Source of the DNA: Polluticoccus soli
GTDB lineage: Bacteria; Bacteroidota; Bacteroidia; Chitinophagales; Chitinophagaceae
Assembly: GCF_029269745.1 (NCBI RefSeq)
Contig: NZ_JARJHT010000001.1
Coordinates: forward strand, 868,001-932,000
Reading direction: 5' to 3'
Length of the DNA stretch: 64,000 nt
Shown here: one piece after another, positions 1 to 8,607 of the stretch
Numbering within the stretch: position 1 is the first letter of the stretch
Layout of the letters: each line of letters begins with the position of its first letter
Notes under the pieces: model-generated
The model's database searches: none
What the model saw: only the letters and a program-made list of their open reading frames with translations
What the model was told of the DNA's origin: nothing
Program-made: the position numbers and the translations under genes

Positions 1-1
1 A

Positions 2-472
2 GAACGCATAGGCTTTCGCAGCACCGGCCTTCGCAATGCCGATGGATCGCTATATATAATACCGAACAAAAAGCTGGTAAACGAGAACGTAGAGAACCTG
101 AGCAACAGGACCAGCAGGCGTGTGCGCATCATAGTAAATATCAAATACGGCATTGCGCATACTGCATTCAGGCAAATGGTGTCGGAGTTAAAAGATATGG
201 TGCAGGGATCGTTGCATGTAGTACATCCTATTGAGATCAGCATTGATAACTTCGGCGAGAATGTAATGCAGCTAACGCTTAGCTATCATTTGCCAGACCC
301 TATGCGCGACGGTGTTTCTATCTCTTCTGTAAAGCAGGAAATAAACCTGCGTACCTACGAGATCATCTCAAAATATACCGACTCATCTAACGTTAGTATA
401 GACACTTCGGGCGCTGAAAACAAACTTGCTGACGAAAACAGCGAAAAGAGCGATGATGACGACATCGTCTGA
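2..472 (+). CDS. MscS-family mechanosensitive channel, C-terminal part
   Basis: The reading frame is open from the left edge to the TGA at 470-472, so the N-terminal membrane segments lie outside the window. The visible start reads GFRSTGLRNADGSLYIIPN followed by NENVENLSNR, which matches the conserved beta domain of MscS channels (an R-T-x-DG-x-IPN pattern). The rest fits the alpha/beta cytoplasmic domain, and the tail ends in an acidic stretch (EKSDDDDIV). MscS proteins open under membrane tension and release solutes on hypo-osmotic shock. A GTG inside the frame at 122 is not the true start, because the homology continues upstream of it. The family call is firm; which paralogue it is cannot be said. 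Confidence 0.85.
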   Translation, partial: ERIGFRSTGLRNADGSLYIIPNKKLVNENVENLSNRTSRRVRIIVNIKYGIAHTAFRQMVSELKDMVQGSLHVVHPIEISIDNFGENVMQLTLSYHLPDPMRDGVSISSVKQEINLRTYEIISKYTDSSNVSIDTSGAENKLADENSEKSDDDDIV

Positions 473-579
473 TACAACGGTTACATCACCTACCCGTTAA
501 CAAAACACCAACCCTATGAAACCCGCTACTGTCAAGCTTTCCAGCTCACTTCACGATAATTCTCATTTCTTAATTGCTC

Positions 580-629
580 GTTAACCCGCTGTAAATCAGC
601 AGTTAACCAGTTGCAAAGCTGCGGTTAAA
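580..629 (+). promoter_or_regulatory. Three GTTAA boxes at 22-bp spacing, possible activator sites
   Basis: GTTAAC occurs at 580-585 and 602-607, and GTTAAA at 624-629. The starts are exactly 22 bp apart, and the first two 22-bp units share about 16 of 22 positions. The array ends 13 bp before the putative -33 element of the next gene, the usual place for an activator. A further GTTAAC lies at 496-501. The regulator is unknown; the role is inferred from position only. Confidence 0.45.
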
Positions 630-642
630 CTCATCCAAATAT

Positions 643-673
643 TTTGCTGAGGCTGTTTGGCGTCTAATCTTTG
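643..673 (+). promoter_or_regulatory. Putative Bacteroidota promoter for the pilin-like gene
   Basis: TTTG at 643-646 is followed after 18 bp by TAATCTTTG (665-673), close to the TTTG-N19-TAnnTTTG consensus but with one extra base inside the -7 element. It would give a leader of roughly 40 nt before the ATG at 718, which has an A-rich upstream region and no Shine-Dalgarno sequence. Confidence 0.45.
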
Positions 674-717
674 CATCATCAAACAAACAAACACGTACGA
701 CCAAAAACAAAACAATT

Positions 718-1260
718 ATGAAAAAGATAGTTATACTCGCCGCCAGCCTTTTCACTTTTGTTGCCGCAAAAGCTCAAGTTAACAGCTCAGCAAGCCAGAC
801 AGTTAACCTGAACCTGTCAAACGCTATCGAGATCACCTTTACGGGTTCTGGTACTGCAACAGGCGATCCTACTACAATGGCTTTTACAACAGTAGCTCAC
901 TACGCTGATGGCGTTGAGTCCGGCGAACAGCAACTGAAAGTTCGTTCTAACAAGAACTTCAAAGTGGCTGTAAAATCGAACGCAACCAACTTTACTTATA
1001 CAGGTAGCACTACACCAGCTCCTACCATGGTAGTAGCAGACGTACTGAATGTAATGGTAAGCGCCAACAACACAGGTGGTACTATCGCTAACAGCTTCTC
1101 TGGCTACCAGGACGTACCTACTTCAAACATCGACATGCTGAGCAACTGCAGCAAAGGCGGCAACCAAACTTTCTCAGTAAAATACAAAGCTGAGCCTGGT
1201 TTCGACTTCCCTGCCGGTAACTACGCAGTAGATGTAGTGTACACTGCTACACAGCTTTAA
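718..1260 (+). CDS. Small secreted pilin-like protein (DUF4402/WxL-like)
   Basis: This 180-residue protein has a clean signal peptide (MKKIVILAASLFTFVAAKAQ). The mature part is Thr/Ser/Asn-rich beta-strand sequence with one Cys and ends in FPAGNYAVDVVYTATQL. That ending, an alternating strand finishing in YTAT, resembles DUF4402 and WxL-like surface proteins and pilin-type subunits. I infer a small surface or fimbria-like subunit; the family call is by eye and only moderate. The next gene on the same strand encodes a large outer membrane protein with features of an export pore, which supports the pairing. A hairpin terminator follows the stop, so this gene can be transcribed alone and at a higher level than the partner. 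Confidence 0.6.
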   Translation: MKKIVILAASLFTFVAAKAQVNSSASQTVNLNLSNAIEITFTGSGTATGDPTTMAFTTVAHYADGVESGEQQLKVRSNKNFKVAVKSNATNFTYTGSTTPAPTMVVADVLNVMVSANNTGGTIANSFSGYQDVPTSNIDMLSNCSKGGNQTFSVKYKAEPGFDFPAGNYAVDVVYTATQL

Positions 1261-1286
1261 TCAGCTCTCTCTTATCCAGTAATAGC

Positions 1287-1316
1287 AATGAAGAGCCCGT
1301 AAAAAGGCTCTTCATT
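1287..1316 (+). terminator. Hairpin terminator after the pilin-like gene
   Basis: An 11-bp perfect stem, AATGAAGAGCC paired with GGCTCTTCATT, has an 8-nt loop and starts 27 nt after the stop codon. The following run is mixed (CATTTAAAAAAA), so termination may be partial and allow read-through to the next gene. Confidence 0.6.
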
Positions 1317-1472
1317 CATTTAAAAAAAGCGCAAACGCTAACCTGGATCACCATAAAAAAGCCCTGGAAACAGGATATTTGCAAACCATTTTTTATCCCT
1401 TAAAAGCTGTTTAGAAGAGACATAGCCTGTAGTTCCAGGCTATAACATGCAAGAAAAAGATAAAAAACTGAT

Positions 1473-4232
1473 ATGAGCCGCCAATCCACATATCGTTTTT
1501 GCCTAAGCTTCCTGCTGATAACACTGGTTACAGTGTGTAGCATGCAAGCTGTAGCCCAACCTGGGAACAGGTTATACAGCTCTCATGTTCTCTACGATAC
1601 ACTCACTGCCAATAGCAACAAAGAGTTTCTTTTCAATAGCATCAACATCACCAACCTCACCAGCGAAAAGATCAGCATCACTGTAAATGTCGATGCACCT
1701 AAAGGTTGGAGCAGCACGCAAAAAGTCATTACGCTCAGCCTGAATGGCAATGAGAATACCATAGTCCCTATTCGCCTTTCTGCTCAAAACACAGCAACCG
1801 TAGGCTGGCAAACGGTAAAGTTGGAATATCACGTTAATAATAATGCTGTCCCTGATGCAGACACCTTCCGGGTGCGTCTGAAGGAGTTCAGCAAATTCAA
1901 GGCTACGCTCCTCAACTCAAACGTTGTATTACCAGCCTTCCAGAAGAATAATTCCTTTCCCGTATCTGTTAAAAACCTCGGTAACACTCCCGATGTTTTT
2001 ACCATTGCGTTCAGTAACGACCAGCTACAACTACAGGATAAGATATCTTTTCCTCTTGCCGCCGGTAAGGATAGCACTTATACCTTGAACATCAGGTTGA
2101 CCGAAGGTCAGTTCTCAGTATTGCGAAAGGAAGAGATCAAAATACTAGTGAGCAACCAGGTAGGCGAAACTGTAAACCTGTCGCAAAACCTGTCGAAGAT
2201 CGGCTACATGCTGCGCGAAAATTCTACCGCTTATCTGGACATGCCACTGCGCCTGGAGGCTGGAGGCATGTATTCGGGCAATGGCAACCTGCAGTATTAT
2301 GGCGGCATTGCGGGCTATGTAGACTTAACAGATAACGATCGTGTATCAGTTGACTTCCGTAGCAATACTTATGCTCCGGGCCAAGTGATAGATAACCGGA
2401 TAATACGCGGAGAATACAGAGGCGAACACGTGGTTGCTATGGCAGGTAACCTGCTGGAGGTAACCGATTTCTTTGTAGACGGCTATGGCGGCAAGGTTGG
2501 TTACAAATGGGACGACCGCAACAAGGCGCAAGTCTTCGGTATGCTGAAGAGCCGTATTGGTAATAGCCAGCTTTATGGAGGCAATTTTTCATATGGCCTC
2601 TCTAAAAACGTTACGAGCTTCAGCACTCTTACAGCCAACTTTGAGAATGTAAAACAGCTGCATAGCTACCTCGCCAAGCAAGGTCTGGATATCAGGTTCG
2701 GTGCTAATGGCAAACTGATCGCCACTGGTGGTGTTGGTCTTGACGAAACAAAAGGAAGACTGGCCGGCACTTCTGATTCAAGACTACTTGGCAGCCATTT
2801 TGGATATGATCTGCAGTGGAGTAATAAAAGACTGGGTGTTGTATCGAATGTTTCGAATTACAGCAATTCGTTTCCCGGCATTTATAAGGGACAACGGTTG
2901 CAAATACACGATGTGAGAGTGTTTCACAACTCATCTTTTATGGGAGGCTATTACGAGTACACGTTCAGGAAGCAAAACTATTTCCTGGATGACAGCCTTT
3001 ACTCAGATGTATTCAATTTAAGAACGAAGAACTATGGTGTTCGCGTTGGTCATAACATGAAGAAAGCAAACTTCATTTTGTCTGCAGGCCGCCAGGAACA
3101 AGAGCAACCAACCGACGAACCCAATAACCCGGTGTTCCAGTTTACTTATTTAAACCTAAATGTTTCTACGTCGCCGATAGAAGGCTTGTTCTTTAGTACC
3201 AACTCGTACATTGGTCACGGCAGCCTGGCTAACACTAGCGGCAACAAAGTGCTTATCAACAGTAACCAGGCCAGCGCTCAATATAAAAATGCAGGACTTA
3301 CATTACGCTATGATGTTGGGCCTTACTATTATCACGAGTATATCGCGTATCTGAAAAATCCCGAAAAATTCCAGCGTGTTATTTTGAGCCCGTATGTAGA
3401 TGCGAACTTTTTTAATCGTGCACTGAGCATGCGTGCCCAGTTCAACTATGCTAAGACGGTTCCAAACTTCAACGAGGTTTCGAATATTTTGACAAGCGTT
3501 CAATATTCCAACTACCTGCGCGGAGTAGACTTTAGCGTATCAGGCATCATACCGGTGCAGCAGCGCAACACACAGCCATTTATCAACGCGTCGGTGCGCT
3601 TCAGGCTTCACGCTCCGTTTATTGCTGTGCGTAAATACTATGACGCCAGGATCATCCTGTTTAAGGACGAGAATGGCAATGGCAGACAAGATTCAGGAGA
3701 AGATGCTATCGCCGGCCAGATGCTTTCGGTTAACAACAACCTGTTCGTAACAAACCTGGACGGCCATGCCATTTTTAAAAATATCAGCGCGGGGACCTAT
3801 AAACTTGATCTGGGCTACGCCAGTAAGGTGAAAGGCTGGATACCTGTTGGAGGCACTATTCAGCAGTTTGACATCCAGGGCAACAAGAACATTTACGTTC
3901 CCTACAAAGCAGGTAAAACAATTGAGGGTAAGCTGACACTGACGGTCGATTCTAATTCGGCACTAAGCTATAGCCTTGCAAATATCAGGGTAACAGCTAC
4001 AACGGGCGAAGATGGTTCTCAAACCTACTCTACCATCACCGATGCTAATGGCGAGTTCCATTTCAGCCTGCCAGACGGCAACTACCTTGTAAAATTAAAC
4101 GAGGGCGCGTTTGATGATAATTTCCGTCCAACCCAACTGGCACAACGCGTTGATCTCATCAACAACCAGGATAAGACGCTCTACTTCGAGATCAAGCAAA
4201 AGAAAAGAGGCATCAACATCCGCAAAAAATAA
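1473..4232 (+). CDS. NEW3 / beta-barrel / SdrD-like outer membrane protein, possible usher analogue
   Basis: This 919-residue protein has a signal peptide ending near AVAQ. Roughly residues 35-230 look like NEW3-type Ig-fold sequence (COG1470-like). About residues 240-720 are amphipathic beta strands with many aromatic girdle residues (TLRYDVGPYYYHEY and similar), as in an outer membrane barrel. Residues 725-800 carry an SdrD B-like unit (FKDENGNGRQDSGEDAI), and 815-900 look like a CarboxypepD_reg domain. Fimbrial ushers have a comparable plan, with a barrel flanked by Ig-like domains. With the pilin-like gene just upstream and no PapD-type chaperone in view, I infer a secretion or assembly pore. 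A hairpin (TAGCCTG/CAGGCTA, 1424-1443) lies 29 nt before the ATG. The alternative is a surface-exposed barrel of unrelated role. Confidence 0.55.
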   Translation: MSRQSTYRFCLSFLLITLVTVCSMQAVAQPGNRLYSSHVLYDTLTANSNKEFLFNSINITNLTSEKISITVNVDAPKGWSSTQKVITLSLNGNENTIVPIRLSAQNTATVGWQTVKLEYHVNNNAVPDADTFRVRLKEFSKFKATLLNSNVVLPAFQKNNSFPVSVKNLGNTPDVFTIAFSNDQLQLQDKISFPLAAGKDSTYTLNIRLTEGQFSVLRKEEIKILVSNQVGETVNLSQNLSKIGYMLRENSTAYLDMPLRLEAGGMYSGNGNLQYYGGIAGYVDLTDNDRVSVDFRSNTYAPGQVIDNRIIRGEYRGEHVVAMAGNLLEVTDFFVDGYGGKVGYKWDDRNKAQVFGMLKSRIGNSQLYGGNFSYGLSKNVTSFSTLTANFENVKQLHSYLAKQGLDIRFGANGKLIATGGVGLDETKGRLAGTSDSRLLGSHFGYDLQWSNKRLGVVSNVSNYSNSFPGIYKGQRLQIHDVRVFHNSSFMGGYYEYTFRKQNYFLDDSLYSDVFNLRTKNYGVRVGHNMKKANFILSAGRQEQEQPTDEPNNPVFQFTYLNLNVSTSPIEGLFFSTNSYIGHGSLANTSGNKVLINSNQASAQYKNAGLTLRYDVGPYYYHEYIAYLKNPEKFQRVILSPYVDANFFNRALSMRAQFNYAKTVPNFNEVSNILTSVQYSNYLRGVDFSVSGIIPVQQRNTQPFINASVRFRLHAPFIAVRKYYDARIILFKDENGNGRQDSGEDAIAGQMLSVNNNLFVTNLDGHAIFKNISAGTYKLDLGYASKVKGWIPVGGTIQQFDIQGNKNIYVPYKAGKTIEGKLTLTVDSNSALSYSLANIRVTATTGEDGSQTYSTITDANGEFHFSLPDGNYLVKLNEGAFDDNFRPTQLAQRVDLINNQDKTLYFEIKQKKRGINIRKK

Positions 4233-4246
4233 GCACAAACAAAAAA

Positions 4247-4265
4247 CGCCCGGATAAACCGGGCG
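4247..4265 (-). terminator. Terminator of secE-nusG, bidirectional
   Basis: CGCCCGG (4247-4253) pairs with CCGGGCG (4259-4265) around a 5-nt loop. Read on the minus strand it is followed by six T residues, 25 nt after the nusG stop; it also sits just past the stop of the convergent barrel gene. Confidence 0.8.
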
Positions 4266-4290
4266 CTCTCTTTAATATTCTTGATGCTTA

Positions 4291-4872
4291 CTAAGCAATC
4301 TTTTCTACCTGCATGTAGTTCAGCTCTACCGGCGTAGCACGACCGAAGATCTTCACTACCACTTTCAGTTTTTTCTTCTCTTCGTTTACTTCTTCTACAG
4401 TACCGTTAAAGTCGTTGAACGGCCCGTCGATGATCTTAACTGTTTCACCAACGATGTATGGTTCAGCGTAGCCAATGCCTTGTTCGCTTACCTCATCCAT
4501 CTTACCAAACATCTTGTTCACCTCAGACTTGCGAAGTGCCGTTGGTTGGTCTTTACCCAGGAAGTGAATAACACCTGTAACGTTCTTGATCGTTTGGATC
4601 ATATCGTCAGTCAGCTTGCCTTCCAAAGCTTCGAGCATCAGGTAACCAGGGAAAAGGATCTTTTCACGCAGTACTTTTTTACCGCCCTGAACTTTGAATA
4701 CTTTTTCAACGGGACACAGTATTTGAAAGATAGCATTGCTCCAGCCGCTTATCTTCACTTCTTTATCCAGGTATTCCTTTACTTTCTTTTCCTTACCACT
4801 AATGACACGCAGCACGTACCATTTGGTTTCCTGCTGGGTACCAGTTTCCTGGTTAGTTTTAGTTTCCGTCAT
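4291..4872 (-). CDS. nusG: Transcription termination/antitermination factor NusG
   Basis: This 193-residue protein has the NusG N-terminal (NGN) domain, starting [15 protein letters not shown] and including the hallmark [15 protein letters not shown]-terminal KOW motif follows ([21 protein letters not shown]). NusG binds RNA polymerase, supports Rho action and links transcription to ribosomes through S10. It lies 11 nt after secE in the usual order tRNA-Trp, secE, nusG. The gene normally next in line, rplK, is absent: a terminator follows and then a convergent gene. Length and motifs are normal for the family. Confidence 0.97.
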   Translation of the reverse strand: MTETKTNQETGTQQETKWYVLRVISGKEKKVKEYLDKEVKISGWSNAIFQILCPVEKVFKVQGGKKVLREKILFPGYLMLEALEGKLTDDMIQTIKNVTGVIHFLGKDQPTALRKSEVNKMFGKMDEVSEQGIGYAEPYIVGETVKIIDGPFNDFNGTVEEVNEEKKKLKVVVKIFGRATPVELNYMQVEKIA

Positions 4873-4883
4873 TTAAGAATGCT

Positions 4884-5081
4884 TTACTTGCCTAAAATGC
4901 TGTACAGAAGCGATGTTACTTCTTTAGACACGAAGTCCATACCAAAGATCACCATGGTGATGATAACGAGCGCTACCAGTACGATAATGGTAGTCTGTTG
5001 CAGCTCTTCCCACGATGGCCAGGTCACTTTATGTAAAAGTTCATCGTATGCTTCCGTTATGTATGTACCGAATTTAGCCAT
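4884..5081 (-). CDS. secE: Preprotein translocase subunit SecE
   Basis: At 65 residues this is the short single-span form of SecE. The cytoplasmic amphipathic segment contains the conserved ELLHKVTWPSWEEL (family pattern EL.KV.WP). One membrane segment follows (TIIVLVALVIITMVIFGMDF). SecE clamps SecY in the SecYEG channel of the inner membrane. It is followed by nusG after 11 nt and preceded by tRNA-Trp, so the three probably share a transcript. A small hairpin (CCCCT/AGGGG, 5093-5105) lies about 11 nt before the ATG on the coding strand and could mark processing of the tRNA-mRNA transcript. Confidence 0.96.
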   Translation of the reverse strand: MAKFGTYITEAYDELLHKVTWPSWEELQQTTIIVLVALVIITMVIFGMDFVSKEVTSLLYSILGK

Positions 5082-5192
5082 AATACCAGAAACCCCTGTT
5101 AGGGGCTTAATTTTTTTGCGTTAATAAATATGAATTCGCCGTTTCCGGTTCATTCCTCTAGCCGTCTTTAGGGGATGGATAGAGTTTTTTTG

Positions 5193-5263
5193 CACGGGCA
5201 CGCGGATTCGAACCACGATCAAAGGTTTTGGAGACCTCTATTCTACCGTTGAACTATGCCCGT
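5193..5263 (-). tRNA. tRNA-Trp (anticodon CCA)
   Basis: The cloverleaf is complete on the minus strand: acceptor ACGGGCA/TGCCCGT with discriminator G, T8, a D-arm of TAGTTCAACGGTAGA type, the anticodon loop TCTCCAAAA giving CCA, and a T-arm with GGTTCGAATCC. The CCA tail is not encoded. It stands upstream of secE in the order common to many bacteria. Confidence 0.96.
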
Positions 5264-5347
5264 ATTTCAATTTCAGAGCTTTGACCCTCTGAGCTTTTTC
5301 TCAAACTAAAAAGCCAAAAGTTGCCTTTTGACTTCCAAGCTGGGAAG

Positions 5348-5355
5348 CAAAATTA
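5348..5355 (-). promoter_or_regulatory. Possible -7 element for tRNA-Trp-secE-nusG
   Basis: On the minus strand the sequence is TAATTTTG, an exact TAnnTTTG match 84 bp before the tRNA-Trp 5' end. No TTTG is present at the expected -33 spacing, so the call is tentative. Confidence 0.35.
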
Positions 5356-5414
5356 AGGAAAATAATTTTGATTTTTTATCTCTCTAACCTCGTGAAGTTA
5401 TAAATTCTTAATTA

Positions 5415-6500
5415 TCATGTATTGCCTTGGCTATAAAACCGCTGCAGGCATGCAATAAGGCGCTGTACTTCGGCTTCTGTGTTGTAAAAATGCATGCTGA
5501 CCCTCAAATTACCAGCCCGGTGCGTCACAATGATACTGTCGTCTGCAAGGTATTTACCCAGACCATTTTCATCTTTAATTATCACTATCGAGCTCCGGTC
5601 AATTGTATCTGCAGGCCCCAGCAACTTCACAGGCATTGTAACCATAGCCTCTAATAGCTGATTGGTCAGCTTTCGATTATGCATTTCAATCTTATCAAGT
5701 CCCTTCTCCAGCTTTTCCTTCATAGCGCCGTTCAACAATAGCAATCCAGCCATGTTCAAATGCCCAGGCTCAAAGCTACGTACCGACGGCTCATAAAACA
5801 TCTTATCGCCTTGCATAGTATAGCTGCCCATACCTCCTATTTTAGGTGTAAACCGCTCGAGGAACCTATCCCCCAGGTACATTACACCACTTCCAAAGCC
5901 GGCATTCATCCATTTATAGTTGCTGGCAATGATCGCATCTGCATCCAATTCCCTGGCAGACAACCGTACCGATCCCAGACTCTGGGTAGCGTCTACAATG
6001 AATACGATGTTATGCTGCCGGCAGAATGCTGCCATGTCGTTAATATCCAGCTTAAAACCAGACAGCCACTGAACATGACTTATCACTAACAGGTCTATCT
6101 TCTTCGAAAGCAGAGTATCCTTCAACTTATCGGAGGAGATATGGAAGCCGTCCTCATTATCTATCCATGTAATGTTGAAGTTATTCAGGCGAAAGGCATC
6201 CAGCACAGAAGGGTAATCATTATTATAAAGCAGTACCCGCTCCTTTCCTGTCATGGAGTGAACTAATGCAGTGAGCGCATAAGAGAAATTGGGAACGAAT
6301 GCCACATTACTTACCGGCGCATCCATGAATGCCGCCAGTGTTTCCCTGATCTGCGGCCACTCTTTAAACCGCCATTCTTCCGAGCGAGCACTAGCATTTA
6401 CCTGCAACGCATCGTAAAAGGAATGAGTGGCTGCAAGCGACGACTTGCTGAGCAATCCCGCCGCTGCGGTGTTGAGGTAAGTAAGTTCTGGCTGGCTCAT
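5415..6500 (-). CDS. Class V aminotransferase-fold PLP enzyme
   Basis: This 361-residue protein belongs to fold-type I, class V PLP enzymes (cysteine desulfurase / isopenicillin N epimerase / kynureninase-like group). The PLP-binding pattern is visible: VDATQSLG (the Asp and Gln that contact the PLP ring) and ASNYKWMNAGFG with the Schiff-base Lys. A histidine in VISHVQW also fits. I see no Cys-containing loop typical of NifS/SufS, so it is more likely an epimerase or aminotransferase of unknown substrate. It sits between tuf and tRNA-Trp, interrupting a cluster that is usually contiguous. A TATATTTG element at 6518-6525, 17 nt before the ATG, suggests its own promoter. Confidence 0.8.
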   Translation of the reverse strand: MSQPELTYLNTAAAGLLSKSSLAATHSFYDALQVNASARSEEWRFKEWPQIRETLAAFMDAPVSNVAFVPNFSYALTALVHSMTGKERVLLYNNDYPSVLDAFRLNNFNITWIDNEDGFHISSDKLKDTLLSKKIDLLVISHVQWLSGFKLDINDMAAFCRQHNIVFIVDATQSLGSVRLSARELDADAIIASNYKWMNAGFGSGVMYLGDRFLERFTPKIGGMGSYTMQGDKMFYEPSVRSFEPGHLNMAGLLLLNGAMKEKLEKGLDKIEMHNRKLTNQLLEAMVTMPVKLLGPADTIDRSSIVIIKDENGLGKYLADDSIIVTHRAGNLRVSMHFYNTEAEVQRLIACLQRFYSQGNT

Positions 6501-6517
6501 AATGATCGTGATATTAG

Positions 6518-6525
6518 CAAATATA
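6518..6525 (-). promoter_or_regulatory. Possible -7 element of the PLP enzyme gene
   Basis: TATATTTG on the minus strand matches TAnnTTTG exactly and lies 17 nt before the ATG at 6500. A TTTG lies 16 bp upstream (6542-6545), inside the U-tract of the tuf terminator. That spacing is shorter than the usual 19. Confidence 0.4.
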
Positions 6526-6540
6526 TTGAATGAGCAGCAG

Positions 6541-6577
6541 CCAAAAAGAAATAGCCACCGGCGAACCGATGGCTATT
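6541..6577 (-). terminator. tuf terminator with UUCG loop
   Basis: On the minus strand AATAGCCATCGG pairs with CCGGTGGCTATT (one G-T wobble) around a TTCG tetraloop, followed by TTCTTTTT. The 12-bp stem with a cUUCGg-type loop is a textbook intrinsic terminator, 37 nt past the tuf stop. Confidence 0.9.
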
Positions 6578-6613
6578 AGCTTTATTTCCGGCCCCGCATC
6601 ACGGGACGTTGGA

Positions 6614-7801
6614 TTATTTTACGATCTCAGTAACCTGACCGGCACCTACTGTACGGCCACCTTCGCGGATCGCGAATTTCAGACCTTTTTCCATCGCAAT
6701 TGGAGCGATCAGAACTACATTCAGATTCACGTTATCGCCAGGCATTACCATTTCCACACCTTCAGGCAGCGTGCACTCACCTGTTACGTCGGTAGTACGG
6801 AAATAGAACTGAGGACGGTATTTGTTGAAGAATGGAGTGTGACGACCACCTTCTTCTTTGCTCAGCACGTAAACTTCACCTTTGAATTGTGTGTGCGGAG
6901 TGATGCTCTTAGGAGCACAGATAACCATACCACGACGGATATCTTTCTTCTCAATACCGCGGAGCAGGATACCAGCGTTGTCACCAGCCTGACCTTGGTC
7001 CAGAAGTTTTTTGAACATCTCAACACCAGTACAAGTAGAAGACAGAGGAGAATCATTGAAACCAACGATCTCAACGTTTTCACCAACTTTGATGATACCA
7101 CGCTCGATACGACCAGTAGCAACTGTACCACGACCAGTGATAGTGAATACGTCTTCAACTGACATCAGGAATGGTTGATCGATCGGACGAGGAGGCAGTG
7201 GAATGTAAGTATCAACAGCTTCCATCAGATCTTCTACAGCTTTAACCCACTGAGCTTCACCAGCCAGTGCGCCTGTAGCAGAACCTTTGATGATCGGAGT
7301 GTTGTCACCATCGTATTCGTATTTGCTCAGCAGTTCGCGAATTTCCATTTCAACCAGGTCCAGGATCTCAGCGTCATCAACCAGGTCAACTTTATTCATG
7401 AACACAACGATACGAGGAACGCCTACCTGGCGAGCCAGCAGGATGTGTTCTTTAGTTTGTGGCATAGGACCATCTGTAGCAGCAACCACCAGGATAGCAC
7501 CGTCCATCTGGGCAGCACCAGTGATCATGTTTTTCACATAGTCAGCGTGACCTGGACAGTCAACGTGAGCGTAGTGACGGTTAGCCGTCTGGTACTCAAC
7601 GTGAGCTGTGTTGATGGTGATACCACGTTCTTTTTCTTCTGGAGCCGCATCGATCTCATCATAGCCTTTCTTCTCAGCCAATCCTTTGTTTGCCAGGATA
7701 GTTGTGATAGCTGCAGTCAAAGTGGTTTTACCATGGTCAACGTGGCCGATGGTACCAATGTTTACGTGGGGTTTTTCCCGCTTAAAGGTCTCTTTTGCCA
7801 T
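6614..7801 (-). CDS. tuf: Elongation factor Tu
   Basis: At 395 residues this is standard EF-Tu. It starts [20 protein letters not shown] and has the GTPase motifs GHVDHGKT (P-loop), DCPGHADY (switch II), NKVD, and GSATGAL in the SAL/SAT position. Domains 2 and 3 follow ([14 protein letters not shown]; the tail [18 protein letters not shown]). EF-Tu carries aminoacyl-tRNA to the ribosome. Upstream on the same strand lie four tRNA genes and one promoter, so tuf is very likely on a tRNA-mRNA transcript. No promoter-like sequence is seen in the 122 nt between tRNA-Thr(GGT) and the ATG. A strong hairpin terminator follows. Confidence 0.99.
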   Translation of the reverse strand: MAKETFKREKPHVNIGTIGHVDHGKTTLTAAITTILANKGLAEKKGYDEIDAAPEEKERGITINTAHVEYQTANRHYAHVDCPGHADYVKNMITGAAQMDGAILVVAATDGPMPQTKEHILLARQVGVPRIVVFMNKVDLVDDAEILDLVEMEIRELLSKYEYDGDNTPIIKGSATGALAGEAQWVKAVEDLMEAVDTYIPLPPRPIDQPFLMSVEDVFTITGRGTVATGRIERGIIKVGENVEIVGFNDSPLSSTCTGVEMFKKLLDQGQAGDNAGILLRGIEKKDIRRGMVICAPKSITPHTQFKGEVYVLSKEEGGRHTPFFNKYRPQFYFRTTDVTGECTLPEGVEMVMPGDNVNLNVVLIAPIAMEKGLKFAIREGGRTVGAGQVTEIVK

Positions 7802-7923
7802 TGTTATTTTTTTTAAGAGAGTTGTTTAATTGTTTGTTTCTACTTTATGTTCAAGGCCATCTTACCTGCCCTAAATTTCCACTACCCGATGCTGTCACAG
7901 CCACACTCTTGACCTCACCTCAG

Positions 7924-7995
<72 letters not shown>

Positions 7996-8078
7996 TTAAA
8001 GAACTGCCATTCAACACTTTTAGTTTTCACCCGGCACACTTTGTTTGCCTGGAGAAAACTTTTCTCTGTTCGTTCTGA

Positions 8079-8150
8079 GCGGGAGACGAGGCTCGAACCC
8101 GCGACCTACAGCTTGGAAGGCTGTCGCTCTACCAACTGAGCTACTCCCGC
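8079..8150 (-). tRNA. tRNA-Gly (anticodon TCC)
   Basis: Acceptor GCGGGAG/CTCCCGC, D-arm TAGCTCAGTTGGTAGAGC, anticodon stem ACAGC/GCTGT with loop CTTCCAA (anticodon TCC), T-loop GGGTTCGAGCC. CCA is not encoded. Confidence 0.96.
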
Positions 8151-8223
8151 TTTCAGAGTTAAAAGTTTGCAGCTGACAGTATGCACTGTGTGCAAACTGT
8201 TGACTGCAAACTGTCAACTTTAG

Positions 8224-8306
<83 letters not shown>

Positions 8307-8378
8307 AGGCCAAAAAATGAAAAATGGAACAAAAAAATACGAATGTATATTTTTAGAAATTCACACTTCACTTTTCTG

Positions 8379-8451
8379 AGCCGCTTGCCGGAATCGAACC
8401 AGCGACCTACTGATTACAAATCAGTTGCTCTACCATCTGAGCTAAAGCGGC
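8379..8451 (-). tRNA. tRNA-Thr (anticodon TGT)
   Basis: Acceptor GCCGCTT/AAGCGGC, anticodon stem ACTGA/TCAGT with loop TTTGTAA (anticodon TGT), T-arm GCTGGTTCGATTCCGGC. It is the first gene of the tRNA-tuf transcript. The order Thr, Tyr, Gly, Thr, tuf is the same as in the E. coli tufB operon. Confidence 0.96.
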
Positions 8452-8494
8452 TTATTTTTTCTTAAGAACTACCCCCGCGTTCAAAACGGGATTG

Positions 8495-8525
8495 CAAAAG
8501 TAGGCAACAAAATGATTTTTGCAAA
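8495..8525 (-). promoter_or_regulatory. Promoter of the tRNA(Thr-Tyr-Gly-Thr)-tuf operon
   Basis: On the minus strand TTTG (8525-8522), exactly 19 bp, then TACTTTTG (8502-8495). This is a full match to the Bacteroidota housekeeping consensus TTTG-N19-TAnnTTTG. The start point would fall about 40 nt before the first tRNA. Confidence 0.85.
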
Positions 8526-8607
8526 TTTTTTTGAGCAGGTTGAAAAAAATGTAATCAAGGCTTTCGTTTCACACTTAGCGTATGGCAGAAATATCTCAAT
8601 CGAAAAT

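Noticed and set aside
4480-5124. Long plus-strand frame opposite nusG and secE
   Set aside because: It is a shadow of two certain genes, with no coding-like motifs, and is crossed by their conserved reading frames.
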